From Erysipelotrichaceae bacterium (lineage in GTDB: Bacteria; Bacillota_I; Bacilli_A; Erysipelotrichales; Erysipelotrichaceae), in contig JAFRKA010000008.1 of assembly GCA_017432005.1 (NCBI GenBank), forward strand, positions 1 to 64,000: a stretch of DNA of 64,000 bases, read 5' to 3'. A program made the position numbers and the translations under genes. Below are positions 34,571 to 46,409 of this stretch, one piece after another. The notes under the pieces were generated by a model, which saw only the letters and a list, made by a program, of their open reading frames with translations, was not told where the DNA came from and made no database searches. Each line of letters opens with the position of its first letter. Position 1 is the first letter of the stretch.

Positions 34571-34586
34571 ATCCCTTTATTTAGGC

Positions 34587-34615
34587 TTGTTTTTTACTTA
34601 ATAAATAGGTAAAAT
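34587..34615 (+). promoter_or_regulatory. Promoter of the phosphorylase operon
   Basis: -35 TTGTTT (34587-34592), 17-base spacer, -10 TAAAAT (34610-34615). It is followed at once by a palindromic operator. Confidence 0.6.
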
Positions 34616-34617
34616 TA

Positions 34618-34631
34618 GCTTAATCGTTTAA
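34618..34631 (+). promoter_or_regulatory. LacI-type operator for the phosphorylase operon
   Basis: CTTAATCGTTTAAG is a near-perfect palindrome centred on CG, three bases after the -10. It is placed to block transcription start. Confidence 0.65.
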
Positions 34632-34661
34632 GATTTTTTTAGTTCGGAGGTTAGAATCATT

Positions 34662-37091
34662 ATGAAATATGGACATTTCGACGACAAAAACAGAGAATAT
34701 GTGATCACCGATTACAACACACCGCTGCCCTGGATCAACTATCTGGGATCAGACAGTTTCTTCACCCTGCTGTCAAATACTGCAGGTGGCTATTCTTTCT
34801 ATAAGGATGCCAAATTAAGAAGGATCACCAGATACAGATACAACAATCTGCCGCTCGATCAGGAAGGATTCCATATATATATAAAAGACAAAAAGACGAT
34901 CTGGAACCCGGGCTGGCAGCCGACCAGGACCAAACTCGATCACTACGAGTGCCGTCACGGTCTCGGATACAGTGTCATCACCGGTGAAAAGAACAAGATC
35001 GAAGTCAGACAGGAACTCTTCGTTCCGAAGTATGACAACATCCTCTTGAACAGAGTGACAGTCAACAACAAGGATAAAAAAGAACGTGAGATCGATTTGT
35101 TCTCCTTCGTTGAATTCTGTCTGTGGGATGCCCAAGATGATTCCACCAACTTCCAGAGAAACTATTCGACCGGTGAAGTCGAAGTAGTCGGTTCCAATAT
35201 CTATCATAAGACCGAATACAGAGAAAGAAGAAATCACTACGCTGTCTTCTTCGCCAGCAAGAAGATCGATTCATTCGATACCTCCAGAGACAGCTTCATG
35301 GGTGCTTACGGATCAGCTGCTGCTCCGGAAGCAGTCGTCAACGGCAAATGCACTGATTCGATCGCTCACGGCTGGCAGCCGGTGGGTGCTCATCATATCC
35401 ATCTGAAGCTTAAAGCCAATGAGTCCTATGATGTCATATTTGGACTGGCCTATGTCGAAGTACCGTTTGATAAGAAATTCGTAAAACCGAATGTCATCAA
35501 TAAAGAACCGGCCAAACAGCTGATCGGCAAATACAACAGCAACAGGAAATTCGATGACGGCATGAAGACGTTAAAGACTTTCTGGAACGATCTGCTCTCC
35601 GGCTTTGAAGTAAAAACAGAAAACGAGAAAGTCGACCGCATGGTCAACATCTGGAATGCCTACCAGTGCATGGTCACCTTCAATATGTCGAGATCTGCTT
35701 CCTACTATGAATCAGGTATCGGCCGTGGCATGGGCTTCAGAGATTCCTGCCAGGACCTGCTCGGTTTTGTCCATATGATCCCGGAAAGAGCCAGAGAAAG
35801 GATACTCGATATCGCAGCTACCCAGAAGAAAGACGGCGGTGCCTATCATCAGTATCAGCCTCTGACCAAGAAAGGCAACTCTGATATCGGTGGCGGCTTC
35901 AACGATGACCCGCTGTGGCTGATCGCCTGTGTCGATGCCTACATCAGAGAGACCGGTGACTGGAATATCCTGAAAGTCAAGGTCGATTTCGACAACAATC
36001 CTGATGATGCCGATACCCTGCTGGAACATCTCAGAAGAAGTTTCAACTATACACTGAACAATCTCGGTCCGCATAAACTGCCGCTGATCGGCCGTGCTGA
36101 CTGGAACGACTGTCTGAACCTCAACTGCTTCTCGAAGTATCCTGGTGAATCATTCCAGATCACCGGTCCGAGCGAGGGTCCGGTCGCTGAATCAGTCTTC
36201 ATCGCCGGCATGTTCGTGAAATACGGAAAAGCCTATGCGAATATCCTGAAACATCTCGGTATCAATACTGAAGCAGAAAAAGCTGAAAAAGCAGTAGCCG
36301 ATATGGAAAAAGCAGTCCTGAAAGACGGCTGGGACGGTAACTGGTTCTTGAGAGCCTATGATGCCAAAGGAAAGAAAGTCGGTTCCAAATCGAATGATGA
36401 AGGTCAGATCTACATCGAACCGCAGGGCATGTGTGTCATGGCCGGTATCGGTGTGAAGACCGGTGAAGCCCAGAAAGCTCTGGATTCCGTCAAGAAGAGA
36501 CTGGAGACCAAATACGGTATCGTCATCCTGAATCCAGCTTATACTTCATACAGACTCAATCTCGGTGAGATCTCCTCCTACCCTCCTGGATATAAGGAGA
36601 ACGCCGGAATCTTCTGTCACAACAATCCGTGGGTCATCTTCGCAGAGACCGTCATGGGCCACGGCAACCGTGCCTTCGATCTCTACAAGAAGACCTGTCC
36701 GACCTTCTTAGAAGACATCTCGGAGATCCACAGGACTGAACCATATGTCTACTGCCAGATGGTAGCAGGCAAAGATGCACCGACCTTCGGTGAAGGCAAA
36801 AACTCCTGGCTGACCGGTACGGCTGCCTGGACGTTCACTGTCCTGACCCAGGGGATCTTGGGTATCCAGCCTGATTATGACGGACTGAGGATCGATCCTT
36901 GCATTCCTTCAAGGGTCAAAGAATATAAAGTAAACAGATTATACAGAGGAACCATGTATCACATCACTGTATCAAATCCGCATAGATCTCAGAAAGGCGT
37001 AAAAAAGATCCTTGTTGACGGAAAAGAAGTTCCGGTCGGTACGATCAATGCCGGAAAGAAAAAAGAAGTCAACGTTGAGATAATCATGTAA
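34662..37091 (+). CDS. Cellobiose phosphorylase (GH94)
   Basis: 809 residues, the usual length of cellobiose phosphorylases. The N-terminal beta-sandwich starts [17 protein letters not shown], and the (alpha/alpha)6 barrel follows with the catalytic acid in ADWNDC near residues 478-483 and a phosphate-site [12 protein letters not shown] near 635-650. It cleaves cellobiose with inorganic phosphate to glucose-1-phosphate and glucose, saving one ATP. It is cytoplasmic. GGAGG precedes the ATG, under the LacI-type operator and the promoter described at 34587. It is followed by a partial terminator and then the longer phosphorylase. Confidence 0.88.
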   Translation: MKYGHFDDKNREYVITDYNTPLPWINYLGSDSFFTLLSNTAGGYSFYKDAKLRRITRYRYNNLPLDQEGFHIYIKDKKTIWNPGWQPTRTKLDHYECRHGLGYSVITGEKNKIEVRQELFVPKYDNILLNRVTVNNKDKKEREIDLFSFVEFCLWDAQDDSTNFQRNYSTGEVEVVGSNIYHKTEYRERRNHYAVFFASKKIDSFDTSRDSFMGAYGSAAAPEAVVNGKCTDSIAHGWQPVGAHHIHLKLKANESYDVIFGLAYVEVPFDKKFVKPNVINKEPAKQLIGKYNSNRKFDDGMKTLKTFWNDLLSGFEVKTENEKVDRMVNIWNAYQCMVTFNMSRSASYYESGIGRGMGFRDSCQDLLGFVHMIPERARERILDIAATQKKDGGAYHQYQPLTKKGNSDIGGGFNDDPLWLIACVDAYIRETGDWNILKVKVDFDNNPDDADTLLEHLRRSFNYTLNNLGPHKLPLIGRADWNDCLNLNCFSKYPGESFQITGPSEGPVAESVFIAGMFVKYGKAYANILKHLGINTEAEKAEKAVADMEKAVLKDGWDGNWFLRAYDAKGKKVGSKSNDEGQIYIEPQGMCVMAGIGVKTGEAQKALDSVKKRLETKYGIVILNPAYTSYRLNLGEISSYPPGYKENAGIFCHNNPWVIFAETVMGHGNRAFDLYKKTCPTFLEDISEIHRTEPYVYCQMVAGKDAPTFGEGKNSWLTGTAAWTFTVLTQGILGIQPDYDGLRIDPCIPSRVKEYKVNRLYRGTMYHITVSNPHRSQKGVKKILVDGKEVPVGTINAGKKKEVNVEIIM

Positions 37092-37114
37092 AGGCGACAC
37101 AGTTCGCCTTTTTT
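37090..37114 (+). terminator. Intercistronic (partial) terminator
   Basis: Stem AAAGGCGA/TCGCCTTT (37090-37097 with 37104-37111), six-base loop, T-run. It lies between the two phosphorylase genes and probably reduces, but does not stop, transcription into the second. Confidence 0.65.
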
Positions 37115-37136
37115 CACTTAAAGGAGTCAAAATAAT

Positions 37137-40013
37137 ATGAATTTTACGATTGAAACGAGCCGCAGCGAAAAACGGAAAGCCCTGGATCTGGCGATCGAAA
37201 GATATAAAGATCTAATCAGAGAAAAGACCGATGCCCTTTTTCTGAATGCAGGCAAAGATAAATTGATCGCTTTCAGTGGCCTTGAAAAAAATGCTCCTGT
37301 CTGTATGCATATCATCAATGATCCGATCATTTCTGAACTGATAAGCGATGATGATCTGCTCATCGTCAGAGAAGACGGATATAAAGTATACAGAAACGGC
37401 AAAGAGATCTCAGTTAATGAAAAGATCAGTACAAGAATAGATGAGATATATACGCGTGTCTTCAGTTCTCCGGGCATCATCAATGACAATGGCGAACTCG
37501 AGATCGATCTCAAAGGCTATCATATCGGTTCCCACTACGGAGTCAACCTTCTGCTGGGAGACCGCAGTGAGTATACAGACTGCCTGCAGTCCACCCCGAA
37601 AGCCGTCCTTGATGAATTCGGACGAGGTTCTTTCCGCGGCAAACAGGAAAAACAGGTCCTGGCGACCCGCTATGTCCTGTCTCCGGAAGAAAATGGTGAA
37701 CCGGCCAACAGACAGTTCTATATCACCGAGAACGGAAAACAAATCTTCTACTCTCTCGATGTGAACAATAATGTCAAAAGCGCAAAATGTGTCCACTCCC
37801 AGAACCGCACCGTCATCACATACGAGACATTGTGCGGACTGAAGATCGAAAGGACGATCTTCCTGCTGCCGCAGGAAAAAGACTTCCCGAGCGCCACTGA
37901 AGTACAAAGAATCAGGATCAGCAATCTGAAAAAAGAACCGCGTGATCTCAGGATCGTTGTCACCGGCATGTTCGGCATCACTGATCCGTCAACATTGGCC
38001 GGTGATATCGTCTTCGCCAATGTCGTCGTTGAAAGTGAGCTTTACTGCAAAGACGGAAGACCGGTCGCGATGACCGTTCATCATCAGCCGGCTGAATGCA
38101 ACGGTGAGAAACGCTTCGCGATGCTGTTAAAAGGCAATGAAACGATGGACGAATACTGCTCCAGCATGTACGATTTCGTCGGTTCAGGATCGCTTGACAG
38201 ACCGGAGATGATCTCAAGGCTTTCCAACGCTCACTCCCGCCGTCAGGCTGCTTTCTTTGCGATGGCCAAATCATTCAGACTGGAAGATGAAACAGCGATC
38301 GATACGTTTGTCGGCATGTCCGATAAGATCGGCGATGTCCGCGAGGAATTCGCTCTCAATCTCGATAAATTGTATGAAAAATACCGCGATCCGAAAGCTC
38401 TTGATGAGACATTGCAGAAGATGATCACTGACAACAACCGCTATTATTCCTACCTGAAAGTAAACAGCGATGACAGACTCTTTGATTCTTACGTTTCATA
38501 CAACCTGCCTTTCCAGGTGCTGTATCAGACCTATGTATCTCGTTCTTTTGCCTGGACACAGAAATCCTACCGTGAGACCGGCTTCAGAGAGATACAGGAC
38601 ATCTTTGCTTCGATGTACTATATGCATGCCAACGGCCAGGATGAACTGATCAGAAGACTGATCGACTCCTGGGCCGAGAATGTTTTTGAATTCGGCTATG
38701 CCTACCATAACTTCACTACCAGAGGCAAGGAACCTGGCATGTGCTCTGATGACCAGCTCTGGCTGATCCAGGCCGTCTACCGCTATGTAACACTGACCGG
38801 TGATTATGATTATCTGAAGCAGGAAGTCAAAGTTGCCGGATCAGACAAGAAACGTCCTCTCTATGAAACCCTGAAGAGTATCATAATCTACAGCGGCAAA
38901 ATCTCTGTCGGCAAACATCACCTTCCGTTACTGGATACGGCCGATTGGAACGATTGCCTGCGGCTCGATAAAGAGATCCTCTTTGGTCCACAGAAAGAAG
39001 CTGCTTACTACAAGCAGTTAAAGGAGAAAGGACAGGAATTCGGAACAGCACTGGATAACGAACAGAGCGAATCAGTCATGAATGCCTGCCTGCTGAAGAT
39101 CGCTGCTGATGAACTGAAAGAAATGGCTGAAGTACTCGAAAAAGATGACATCGTCAAACTGTGTGAAGAGATCTCCTCACAGGTATATGATTCGATGCAG
39201 AAATACGCCTGGATAAAAGATTATTTCGCCAGATGTCTGATCAATGACGGACGCGGATATGATTATCTGGGTTCGACTGGAGACGGTCTATCTCTCGATA
39301 AAGAGATAAACGGAACATATTATCTCAACGGCTTCTCCTGGCCGTTATTGGCAGACGTTGCTGATGAGAAACAGATCGATACGATGCTGGATGTGATCGA
39401 CCGCTATCTGAAGACTGATGCCGGTCTCAAACTCGTCACTCCGGTCAATTATGATCTGCTCGGTATCGTGACTGGCTCCTCATTCTACTTCCCTGGTGAC
39501 AGAGAGAACGGTGGCGTCTTCAAACATGCAGCTATGATGTGCACAGTTGCCTGCCTGAAGAAAGCTAAAACCGTCAAGGATCAGGCATTGGCAAAGCGAC
39601 TCAAGGATCTGGCCTTCTTCATGATCGACAAGACCCTTCCATACAAGACGCTTGATGATCCGTATGTCCTGAAAGGCAATCCGCGTTTCTGTACGCAATA
39701 CAACAACTCCGAGACCTGTGAAGGCATCGGGCCGATCCTTTCCGGAACAGCTTCCTGGCTGACTCTGGCCATGTACGAGATCCTCGGTCTTGATATCAGC
39801 GATGATACGCTGTACATCAGACCGATCATCAATACTGACAGGCTCAGCTATACACTGAAGCTCAATGATACTGAGCTCAATGTTTCGATCGAAGCTGTAA
39901 ATGACTGTAAAGTAAACGACAATTCGTCATTTATCTATGACGGTGAAAAATGCGGTGATACGATAAAACTTCCTGACGATCACAAGATACATACACTGGA
40001 GATAAAACTATGA
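37137..40013 (+). CDS. Cellodextrin phosphorylase (GH94)
   Basis: 958 residues, close to the 980 residues of the clostridial cellodextrin phosphorylase, which it resembles strongly from memory in LQSTPKAVLDEFGRGSFR, QVLATRY, QVLYQTYVSRSF and ETGFREIQDIFASMYY. The catalytic Asp lies in TADWNDCLRL near residues 600-606. It phosphorolyses cellotriose and longer oligomers to glucose-1-phosphate and a shortened chain, feeding cellobiose to the enzyme encoded just upstream. AAAGGAG lies before the ATG, and the stop overlaps the start of the GH5 lipoprotein gene (ATGA). Confidence 0.85.
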   Translation: MNFTIETSRSEKRKALDLAIERYKDLIREKTDALFLNAGKDKLIAFSGLEKNAPVCMHIINDPIISELISDDDLLIVREDGYKVYRNGKEISVNEKISTRIDEIYTRVFSSPGIINDNGELEIDLKGYHIGSHYGVNLLLGDRSEYTDCLQSTPKAVLDEFGRGSFRGKQEKQVLATRYVLSPEENGEPANRQFYITENGKQIFYSLDVNNNVKSAKCVHSQNRTVITYETLCGLKIERTIFLLPQEKDFPSATEVQRIRISNLKKEPRDLRIVVTGMFGITDPSTLAGDIVFANVVVESELYCKDGRPVAMTVHHQPAECNGEKRFAMLLKGNETMDEYCSSMYDFVGSGSLDRPEMISRLSNAHSRRQAAFFAMAKSFRLEDETAIDTFVGMSDKIGDVREEFALNLDKLYEKYRDPKALDETLQKMITDNNRYYSYLKVNSDDRLFDSYVSYNLPFQVLYQTYVSRSFAWTQKSYRETGFREIQDIFASMYYMHANGQDELIRRLIDSWAENVFEFGYAYHNFTTRGKEPGMCSDDQLWLIQAVYRYVTLTGDYDYLKQEVKVAGSDKKRPLYETLKSIIIYSGKISVGKHHLPLLDTADWNDCLRLDKEILFGPQKEAAYYKQLKEKGQEFGTALDNEQSESVMNACLLKIAADELKEMAEVLEKDDIVKLCEEISSQVYDSMQKYAWIKDYFARCLINDGRGYDYLGSTGDGLSLDKEINGTYYLNGFSWPLLADVADEKQIDTMLDVIDRYLKTDAGLKLVTPVNYDLLGIVTGSSFYFPGDRENGGVFKHAAMMCTVACLKKAKTVKDQALAKRLKDLAFFMIDKTLPYKTLDDPYVLKGNPRFCTQYNNSETCEGIGPILSGTASWLTLAMYEILGLDISDDTLYIRPIINTDRLSYTLKLNDTELNVSIEAVNDCKVNDNSSFIYDGEKCGDTIKLPDDHKIHTLEIKL

Positions 40014-41011
40014 AAAAGCTACTGACCATCTGTCTATGTTTGTTTATGTTCTGCGGCTGTACAGCTACTAAAGAATCATTCGACGGCAAAGACCGTCCTT
40101 CGGTAAACGGAAGGCTGCAAGTAGTTGACGGAAAACTCTGCGACAGCAAGGGCGATCCGGTCATGCTCAGAGGGATATCCGGAAACGGCGTATCGCTCTC
40201 CGAAAGATATATCAACGAGAATACCTTCAATGATATCTCGCACTTCTTTGGCGCCAATGTCTTCAGGATGGCACTTTATACCTGGGGAGTGGCGACAGTC
40301 GGTTATTGCACGGGCGGTGACAAAAACAAACTTAAACAGCAGATGCTGGACAGTGTTGAATATGCCAAGAAAGCCGATATGTACGTGATAATGGACTGGC
40401 ATATCCTGGAGGATGGCGATCCCAACCGTTATATCGATGAAGCAAAAGCTTTCTTTGATGAAGTATCTGCTGCATGCAAGGACTGTAACAATGTCATCTA
40501 TGAGATCTGCAATGAACCGAATCATGTCGAATGGTCCGATATCAAAAAATATGCTGAAGAGATCATTCCGATCATCAGAAACAATGATCCGAAAGCTCTG
40601 ATCATTGTTGGAACACCGAACTGGTCGCAGGATGTCGATGTCGCAGCAGCTGATCCGCTGGACTATGAAAACATCATGTATACCTTGCACTTCTATTCAG
40701 CTACCCATAAACAGGAACTGAGAGACAAGGCTAAAAAAGCCATCGATAAAGGTCTGCCGATCTTCGTGACCGAATACGGCATAACCGCCTCATCAGGCGA
40801 TAATCCGTACGATACCGTTGAAGCAGAAGTATGGATCGATTTCCTGGAAGAGAACGGTATCAGCTATGTGATGTGGAACTTCTCCAAAGCTCCCGAAGCT
40901 TCAGCTGCGATTGCCGGAAACTGTCTGAAATCAGAAGGCTTCACCCTCGATGATCTGAGTCGTTCAGGAAAGTGGCTGGTCGAAACGATCGAAAAAAGAA
41001 CCCAGAAATAA
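40010..41011 (+). CDS. Secreted GH5 endoglucanase lipoprotein
   Basis: 333 residues. Signal peptide and lipobox (LFMFCGC, Cys18) anchor it to the outer membrane face. The GH5 barrel begins near LRGISGNGVSLS and has the acid/base in YEICNEPNH (Glu about 168) and the nucleophile in VTEYGI (Glu about 254). It cuts cellulose or related beta-1,4-glucans outside the cell and supplies oligomers to the importer. There is no carbohydrate-binding or dockerin module. It is translationally coupled to the cellodextrin phosphorylase gene. Confidence 0.85.
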   Translation: MKKLLTICLCLFMFCGCTATKESFDGKDRPSVNGRLQVVDGKLCDSKGDPVMLRGISGNGVSLSERYINENTFNDISHFFGANVFRMALYTWGVATVGYCTGGDKNKLKQQMLDSVEYAKKADMYVIMDWHILEDGDPNRYIDEAKAFFDEVSAACKDCNNVIYEICNEPNHVEWSDIKKYAEEIIPIIRNNDPKALIIVGTPNWSQDVDVAAADPLDYENIMYTLHFYSATHKQELRDKAKKAIDKGLPIFVTEYGITASSGDNPYDTVEAEVWIDFLEENGISYVMWNFSKAPEASAAIAGNCLKSEGFTLDDLSRSGKWLVETIEKRTQK

Positions 41012-41042
41012 TAATGATGTCCGTCAGGACATCATTATTTTG
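41010..41042. terminator. Bidirectional terminator
   Basis: Thirteen-base-pair stem (41010-41022 with 41027-41039), GTCA loop, T-run. It spans the ends of the GH5 gene and the convergent ABC exporter gene. Confidence 0.85.
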
Positions 41043-42781
41043 TTATCGATACCAAAATCAGAATCGATGAACTGAGAATTATACAGTTTGCGGTAGATAC
41101 CGTTGCGCTTTCTGATCAGTTTATCATGTGTTCCGCTCTCTTTGATCTGACCGTTGGCTACGACCAGGATCTCATCGGCTGTCCTGATCGTTGATAGACG
41201 GTGAGCGACGACGATCGTCGTCCTTCCCTTCTTGAGCGTATTCAAGGCTTCCTGGATCAGCGCTTCCGTCGTATTATCAAGTGAACTGGTCGCTTCATCC
41301 AGGATCAGGATCGGCGGATTCTTCAGGAAGACTCTGGCGATGGACAGACGCTGTTTCTGACCGCCGGAGAGCTTTATGCCTCTTTCACCGATCTGCGTAT
41401 CAAAACCGTCAGGCAGCGATATTATGTAATCATAGATATTGGCCTTTTTGGCTGCAGCGATGATCTGTCTGTCCGTTGCATCTTTTTTACCATAAGCGAT
41501 ATTCTCATAGAAAGATCCTGAGAACAGGAAGACATCCTGCTGAACAATACCGATGTTCTCTCTTAAGGAATACATCGTGATATCTTCGATATCGATATCA
41601 TCGATCGTGATCTTTCCGGCATCCGGATGATAGAACTTGGGCAGCAGATGGCAGATCGTCGTCTTGCCTCCGCCTGATGGACCGACCAGAGCGACAGTCG
41701 AACCTTCAGGGACCTTGAAGCTGATATCGTCCAGTACTTCCCTACCGTCATCATGGTTGTAGGAAAAACTGACATGTTCAAAACAGATATCACCATTCAG
41801 TTTCTTTATATTCCTTGCCCCTTCCCTGTCTTCTTCAACAGGCAGATCGATGATCTCACAGAATCTTTCAAAACCGGTCAATCCCTGATCGAACTGTTCC
41901 ATCCACTGTACCATCTGCAGGATCGGGCTGGTAAACATCGATATCGAAAGGATGAATGATGAATAATCACCGAAAGTGATCTTGCCGTTGAAAAGGAAGA
42001 TACCGCCGGAGATCAGACAGATGACATTGAAGACATCCGTTACAAAAACGGTAGCAGCGTGCTGGATGGACATGGTGAACACATGACCTTTTCTGGCTTC
42101 GATGAAGGAACTGTTGCCTTCTTCGAATTTCTCCATCTCTCTTTCCGAATTGTTGAAAGCCTTGGTGATCCTGATACCGGAGATCGAAGAATTGAGATTG
42201 CCGTTGATGATCGCCATCGAAGCTCTGGCCTTGCGTACCGATTCCAGATGTTTCTTCCTTACGATCATCGTGATCAGAAACAGAAACGGTGAGCACGAGA
42301 AGATGATCAGCGCCAAAGTGATATTGATGCTGGAAAGATAAAACAGCGAAAAGATCAGCGAGAATGAAGTCATCACGATCATTTCCGGACCGTGATGAGC
42401 CAGTTCCGAGATCTCAAAGATATCGTTCGTCATCCTGGTCATGATCTTGCCGGTCTCATTGTTGTCATAGAAAGAAAACGGCAGCTGTTCCAGTTTCGCA
42501 AACAGTTCCTTGCGCATATCAGCCTGGATATACGTACCGACCTGATGTCCGTAGAAATCTAGACAGTACCTGAGGATCATTTTGATGACATATGTAAAAA
42601 GCAGACCGATACCGAAAAAGATGATCATGTTGAAACGGCGGCCAGGGACCAGCACATTCAGCATGTAGCGGGTGACGATCGGATAGACGACACCGGCTGC
42701 TGTATTTCCCAGTCCGCAGCACATCGCCAGGATAAACGTCTTAAGATATGGTTTGTAGTACTTCGCAAATCGCTTGAGCAT
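41024..42781 (-). CDS. ABC exporter, fused permease/ATPase (MsbA/MdlB-like)
   Basis: 585 residues: a six-helix exporter membrane domain (about 1-320) and a nucleotide-binding domain with Walker A GPSGGGKTT, signature LSGGQKQR, Walker B LILDEATSSLD and switch His in VVAHRLST. It forms a homodimer or heterodimer that exports lipids, drugs or peptides; the substrate cannot be told. It is monocistronic. The mRNA is predicted leaderless (TAGAAT six bases before the ATG). Confidence 0.85.
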   Translation of the reverse strand: MLKRFAKYYKPYLKTFILAMCCGLGNTAAGVVYPIVTRYMLNVLVPGRRFNMIIFFGIGLLFTYVIKMILRYCLDFYGHQVGTYIQADMRKELFAKLEQLPFSFYDNNETGKIMTRMTNDIFEISELAHHGPEMIVMTSFSLIFSLFYLSSINITLALIIFSCSPFLFLITMIVRKKHLESVRKARASMAIINGNLNSSISGIRITKAFNNSEREMEKFEEGNSSFIEARKGHVFTMSIQHAATVFVTDVFNVICLISGGIFLFNGKITFGDYSSFILSISMFTSPILQMVQWMEQFDQGLTGFERFCEIIDLPVEEDREGARNIKKLNGDICFEHVSFSYNHDDGREVLDDISFKVPEGSTVALVGPSGGGKTTICHLLPKFYHPDAGKITIDDIDIEDITMYSLRENIGIVQQDVFLFSGSFYENIAYGKKDATDRQIIAAAKKANIYDYIISLPDGFDTQIGERGIKLSGGQKQRLSIARVFLKNPPILILDEATSSLDNTTEALIQEALNTLKKGRTTIVVAHRLSTIRTADEILVVANGQIKESGTHDKLIRKRNGIYRKLYNSQFIDSDFGIDNKIMMS

Positions 42782-42787
42782 AATAAA

Positions 42788-42793
42788 ATTCTA
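42788..42793 (-). promoter_or_regulatory. -10 box of a predicted leaderless promoter
   Basis: TAGAAT on the minus strand ends six bases before the ATG at 42781, with no SD site. Confidence 0.55.
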
Positions 42794-42820
42794 ACATAAT
42801 GCAAACTCTTCACAAAGAAA

Positions 42821-42848
42821 AAAGCCCATCCGATCATGGATGAGCTTT
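42821..42848 (-). terminator. Terminator of the glycolytic operon
   Basis: Eleven-base-pair stem with one G-U pair (42821-42831 with 42838-42848), six-base loop, then a T-run on the minus strand, just past eno. Confidence 0.8.
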
Positions 42849-42868
42849 TACTGGAAATTTAATGACGC

Positions 42869-44179
<1,311 letters not shown>

Positions 44180-44929
44180 CTATTTAGTTGCGTCAATTAT
44201 TTCCTTAAATGAATCTACTTTGAGTGAAGCACCGCCGATCAGAGCACCGTCGATATCTTCACAGGCCATATATTCCTTAATGTTGTCAGGTTTGACTGAA
44301 CCGCCATACTGAACTCTTACGGCATCGCCAGTAGCTTCATCATATAAAGCCTTGATTGTGTCTCTGACGAGTTTGCAGCAGTCTTCAGCGATCTCCTTGG
44401 TCGCAGACTTGCCTGTACCGATAGCCCAGATCGGTTCATAGGCGATGACCATCTTGGCTACTTCACCGGCTTCAAGTCCGGCCAGTGATCCGGCCAGCTG
44501 AGTCTTGATGACATCAGCCGTTTTGCCGGCATCGTATTCAGCTTCAGTCTCACCGATGCACAGGATCGGAATGATGTTATCCGCAAGCAGTCTCTTGGCC
44601 TTTAAGGCACAGGCCTCGTTTGTTTCGTTGTAGTAAGTCCTTCTCTCAGAGTGACCGATGATGCAGTATGTGATACCGACTTCCTTGAGCATCGGTACAG
44701 ATACTTCACCGGTGAACGCACCGGAATCCTTCTCGTTGCAGTTTTCTGCAGCGATAATCAGATTCTTGGCATTCTTCACACAGACATCGAGATCGACATA
44801 CGGTGCACCGATGCCGTAATCAGCAGCTTCTTCACCGGTCAGGACCTCTTCGATACCCTTCATGAATTCAAGAGCTTCAGAAGGAGTCTTGTTCATCTTC
44901 CAGTTACCGACAATGATTGGTTTTCTCAT
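44180..44929 (-). CDS. tpiA: Triose-phosphate isomerase
   Basis: 249 residues. N-terminal VGNWKMNKT (substrate-binding Asn/Lys), HSERR with catalytic His, and YEPIWAIGTGKSAT with the catalytic Glu are all intact. It interconverts dihydroxyacetone phosphate and glyceraldehyde-3-phosphate. It sits nine bases after pgk and 12 before eno, with SD-type sites in the gaps. Confidence 0.95.
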   Translation of the reverse strand: MRKPIIVGNWKMNKTPSEALEFMKGIEEVLTGEEAADYGIGAPYVDLDVCVKNAKNLIIAAENCNEKDSGAFTGEVSVPMLKEVGITYCIIGHSERRTYYNETNEACALKAKRLLADNIIPILCIGETEAEYDAGKTADVIKTQLAGSLAGLEAGEVAKMVIAYEPIWAIGTGKSATKEIAEDCCKLVRDTIKALYDEATGDAVRVQYGGSVKPDNIKEYMACEDIDGALIGGASLKVDSFKEIIDATK

Positions 44930-44938
44930 ATTTGCTCC

Positions 44939-46159
44939 TTATTTATCGTTGATGATATCTACACCTGGCAGACCATTACCCTCCAGGAATTCCAGAGAAG
45001 CACCGCCACCGGTAGAAACATGGCTTACTTTATCAGCATAACCGAGCTGTTTGATAGCAGCAGCAGAATCGCCACCACCGATGATGGTCGTACCGTCGCA
45101 CTCAGCCAGAGCCTTGGCAACAGCGTTGGTTCCTCTTGCAAGCGTCGGGTTCTCAAAGACGCCCATCGGACCGTTCCAGACGACTGTCTTGGCTGTCTTG
45201 ACTTTATCCGCAAACAGTTCTGCTGTCTTAGGACCGATATCGAGGCCTTCCTTGTCAGCCGGGATCGAATCGACATCGACTACTTCAGTCTCGATCTCAC
45301 CGTCGATCGGATCAGGGAAATGATCTGCTATAACTGTATCGACCGGTAATAACAGTTCCTTGCCCAGTTTCTTTGCTTTTTCCAGCATCTCACCGCAGTA
45401 TTCGATCTTCTCATCATCGACCAGTGATTTGCCGATCTCTTTGCCCTGAGCCTTCAGGAAAGTATAAGCCATACCGCCGCCGATGATCAGTGTATCGCAC
45501 TTCTCCAGCAGGTTGTCGATGACCTTGAGCTTGTCAGCTACCTTGGCACCGCCTAAGATACCGACAAACGGTCTGACCGGATTTTCAACGGCATCGCCCA
45601 GGAACTTCAGTTCCTTTTCGACCAGGAATCCGGCTGCACTTGGCAAAACAGTCGGGATACCGACGGTTGAAGAGTGAGCTCTGTGGACAGAACCGAATGC
45701 ATCTTCAACGAACAGATCGCCTAATGATGCCCAGTACTTGCCAAGCTCTTCATCGTTCTTGGATTCGCCTTTTTCATATCTGGTATTCTGCATCAGAACT
45801 ACTTCGCCTTCATTCATGCCGTTGATCGCATCTTCAAGCTCAGCACCTCTGGTCGCATTGACGAAAATGACCTTATTGTCAGGCAGATATTCCTGAAGCT
45901 TAGCTGCTACGATAGACATATCGTTCTTCTTCTTTGCTTCAGCGATCTCTTCTTCAGTCTTCTTATAATCGATCTTGCCTAAATGAGACAGTAAAATGAC
46001 TTTCGCATTGTTTTCCAACAAATACTTGATCGTCGGTAATGCAGCAACGATCCTATTGTCATCCGTAATAACATCACCCTTATGTGGCACGTTGAAGTCA
46101 ACTCTGACGATGACCTTCTTGCCTGCCACCTGTAAATCTGTAACCAGCTTTTTTGCCAT
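44939..46159 (-). CDS. pgk: Phosphoglycerate kinase
   Basis: 406 residues in two domains. [18 protein letters not shown], the hinge region and the nucleotide-binding GGGDSAAAI with final [15 protein letters not shown] are all present. It makes ATP from 1,3-bisphosphoglycerate. ATG 46159 (MAKKLVTDL) is chosen because AGGAGGAAG lies directly upstream; a longer in-frame reading adds eight residues without an SD. TATAAT at 46188-46193 is the likely -10. Confidence 0.93.
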   Translation of the reverse strand: MAKKLVTDLQVAGKKVIVRVDFNVPHKGDVITDDNRIVAALPTIKYLLENNAKVILLSHLGKIDYKKTEEEIAEAKKKNDMSIVAAKLQEYLPDNKVIFVNATRGAELEDAINGMNEGEVVLMQNTRYEKGESKNDEELGKYWASLGDLFVEDAFGSVHRAHSSTVGIPTVLPSAAGFLVEKELKFLGDAVENPVRPFVGILGGAKVADKLKVIDNLLEKCDTLIIGGGMAYTFLKAQGKEIGKSLVDDEKIEYCGEMLEKAKKLGKELLLPVDTVIADHFPDPIDGEIETEVVDVDSIPADKEGLDIGPKTAELFADKVKTAKTVVWNGPMGVFENPTLARGTNAVAKALAECDGTTIIGGGDSAAAIKQLGYADKVSHVSTGGGASLEFLEGNGLPGVDIINDK

Positions 46160-46213
46160 AGCAAAACTTCCTCCTAAATTCACTCATATTATATCATTAC
46201 TGAGAACATAAAA

Positions 46214-46235
46214 AGAAGGTGATTTTACACCTTCT
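46214..46235 (-). terminator. Terminator of the small 46.3-kb gene
   Basis: Eight-base-pair stem AGAAGGTG/CACCTTCT (46214-46221 with 46228-46235), six-base loop that includes the stop codon, T-run on the minus strand. It isolates the small gene from pgk downstream. Confidence 0.75.
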
Positions 46236-46368
46236 CTTCATTGTTTGCCTGATTTTCTGAACCTTTTTTGCGGCGGGTTTTTTCTTCAATACCGTACTTC
46301 TGGCATTTGCGCGAATATTCGCTTTCCGCTGCATTGAGTTCAACCAGTATCTCTTCAAGAGTTCTCAT
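46225..46368 (-). CDS. Small basic protein, 47 residues, unknown
   Basis: Begins MRTLEEILVELNAAESEY, then a basic core with KCQKYGIEEKTRRKK and a polar tail. It is predicted helical and cytoplasmic, and I do not recognise the family. ATG 46368 is preceded by GAGGT at six-base spacing and the gene ends in its own terminator, which supports a real, separately expressed small gene between pgk and the divergent YigZ gene. Confidence 0.6.
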   Translation of the reverse strand: MRTLEEILVELNAAESEYSRKCQKYGIEEKTRRKKGSENQANNEEKV

Positions 46369-46409
46369 TCATTAACCTCACAACATTACCAATTCTAACA
46401 CATTTTCGG

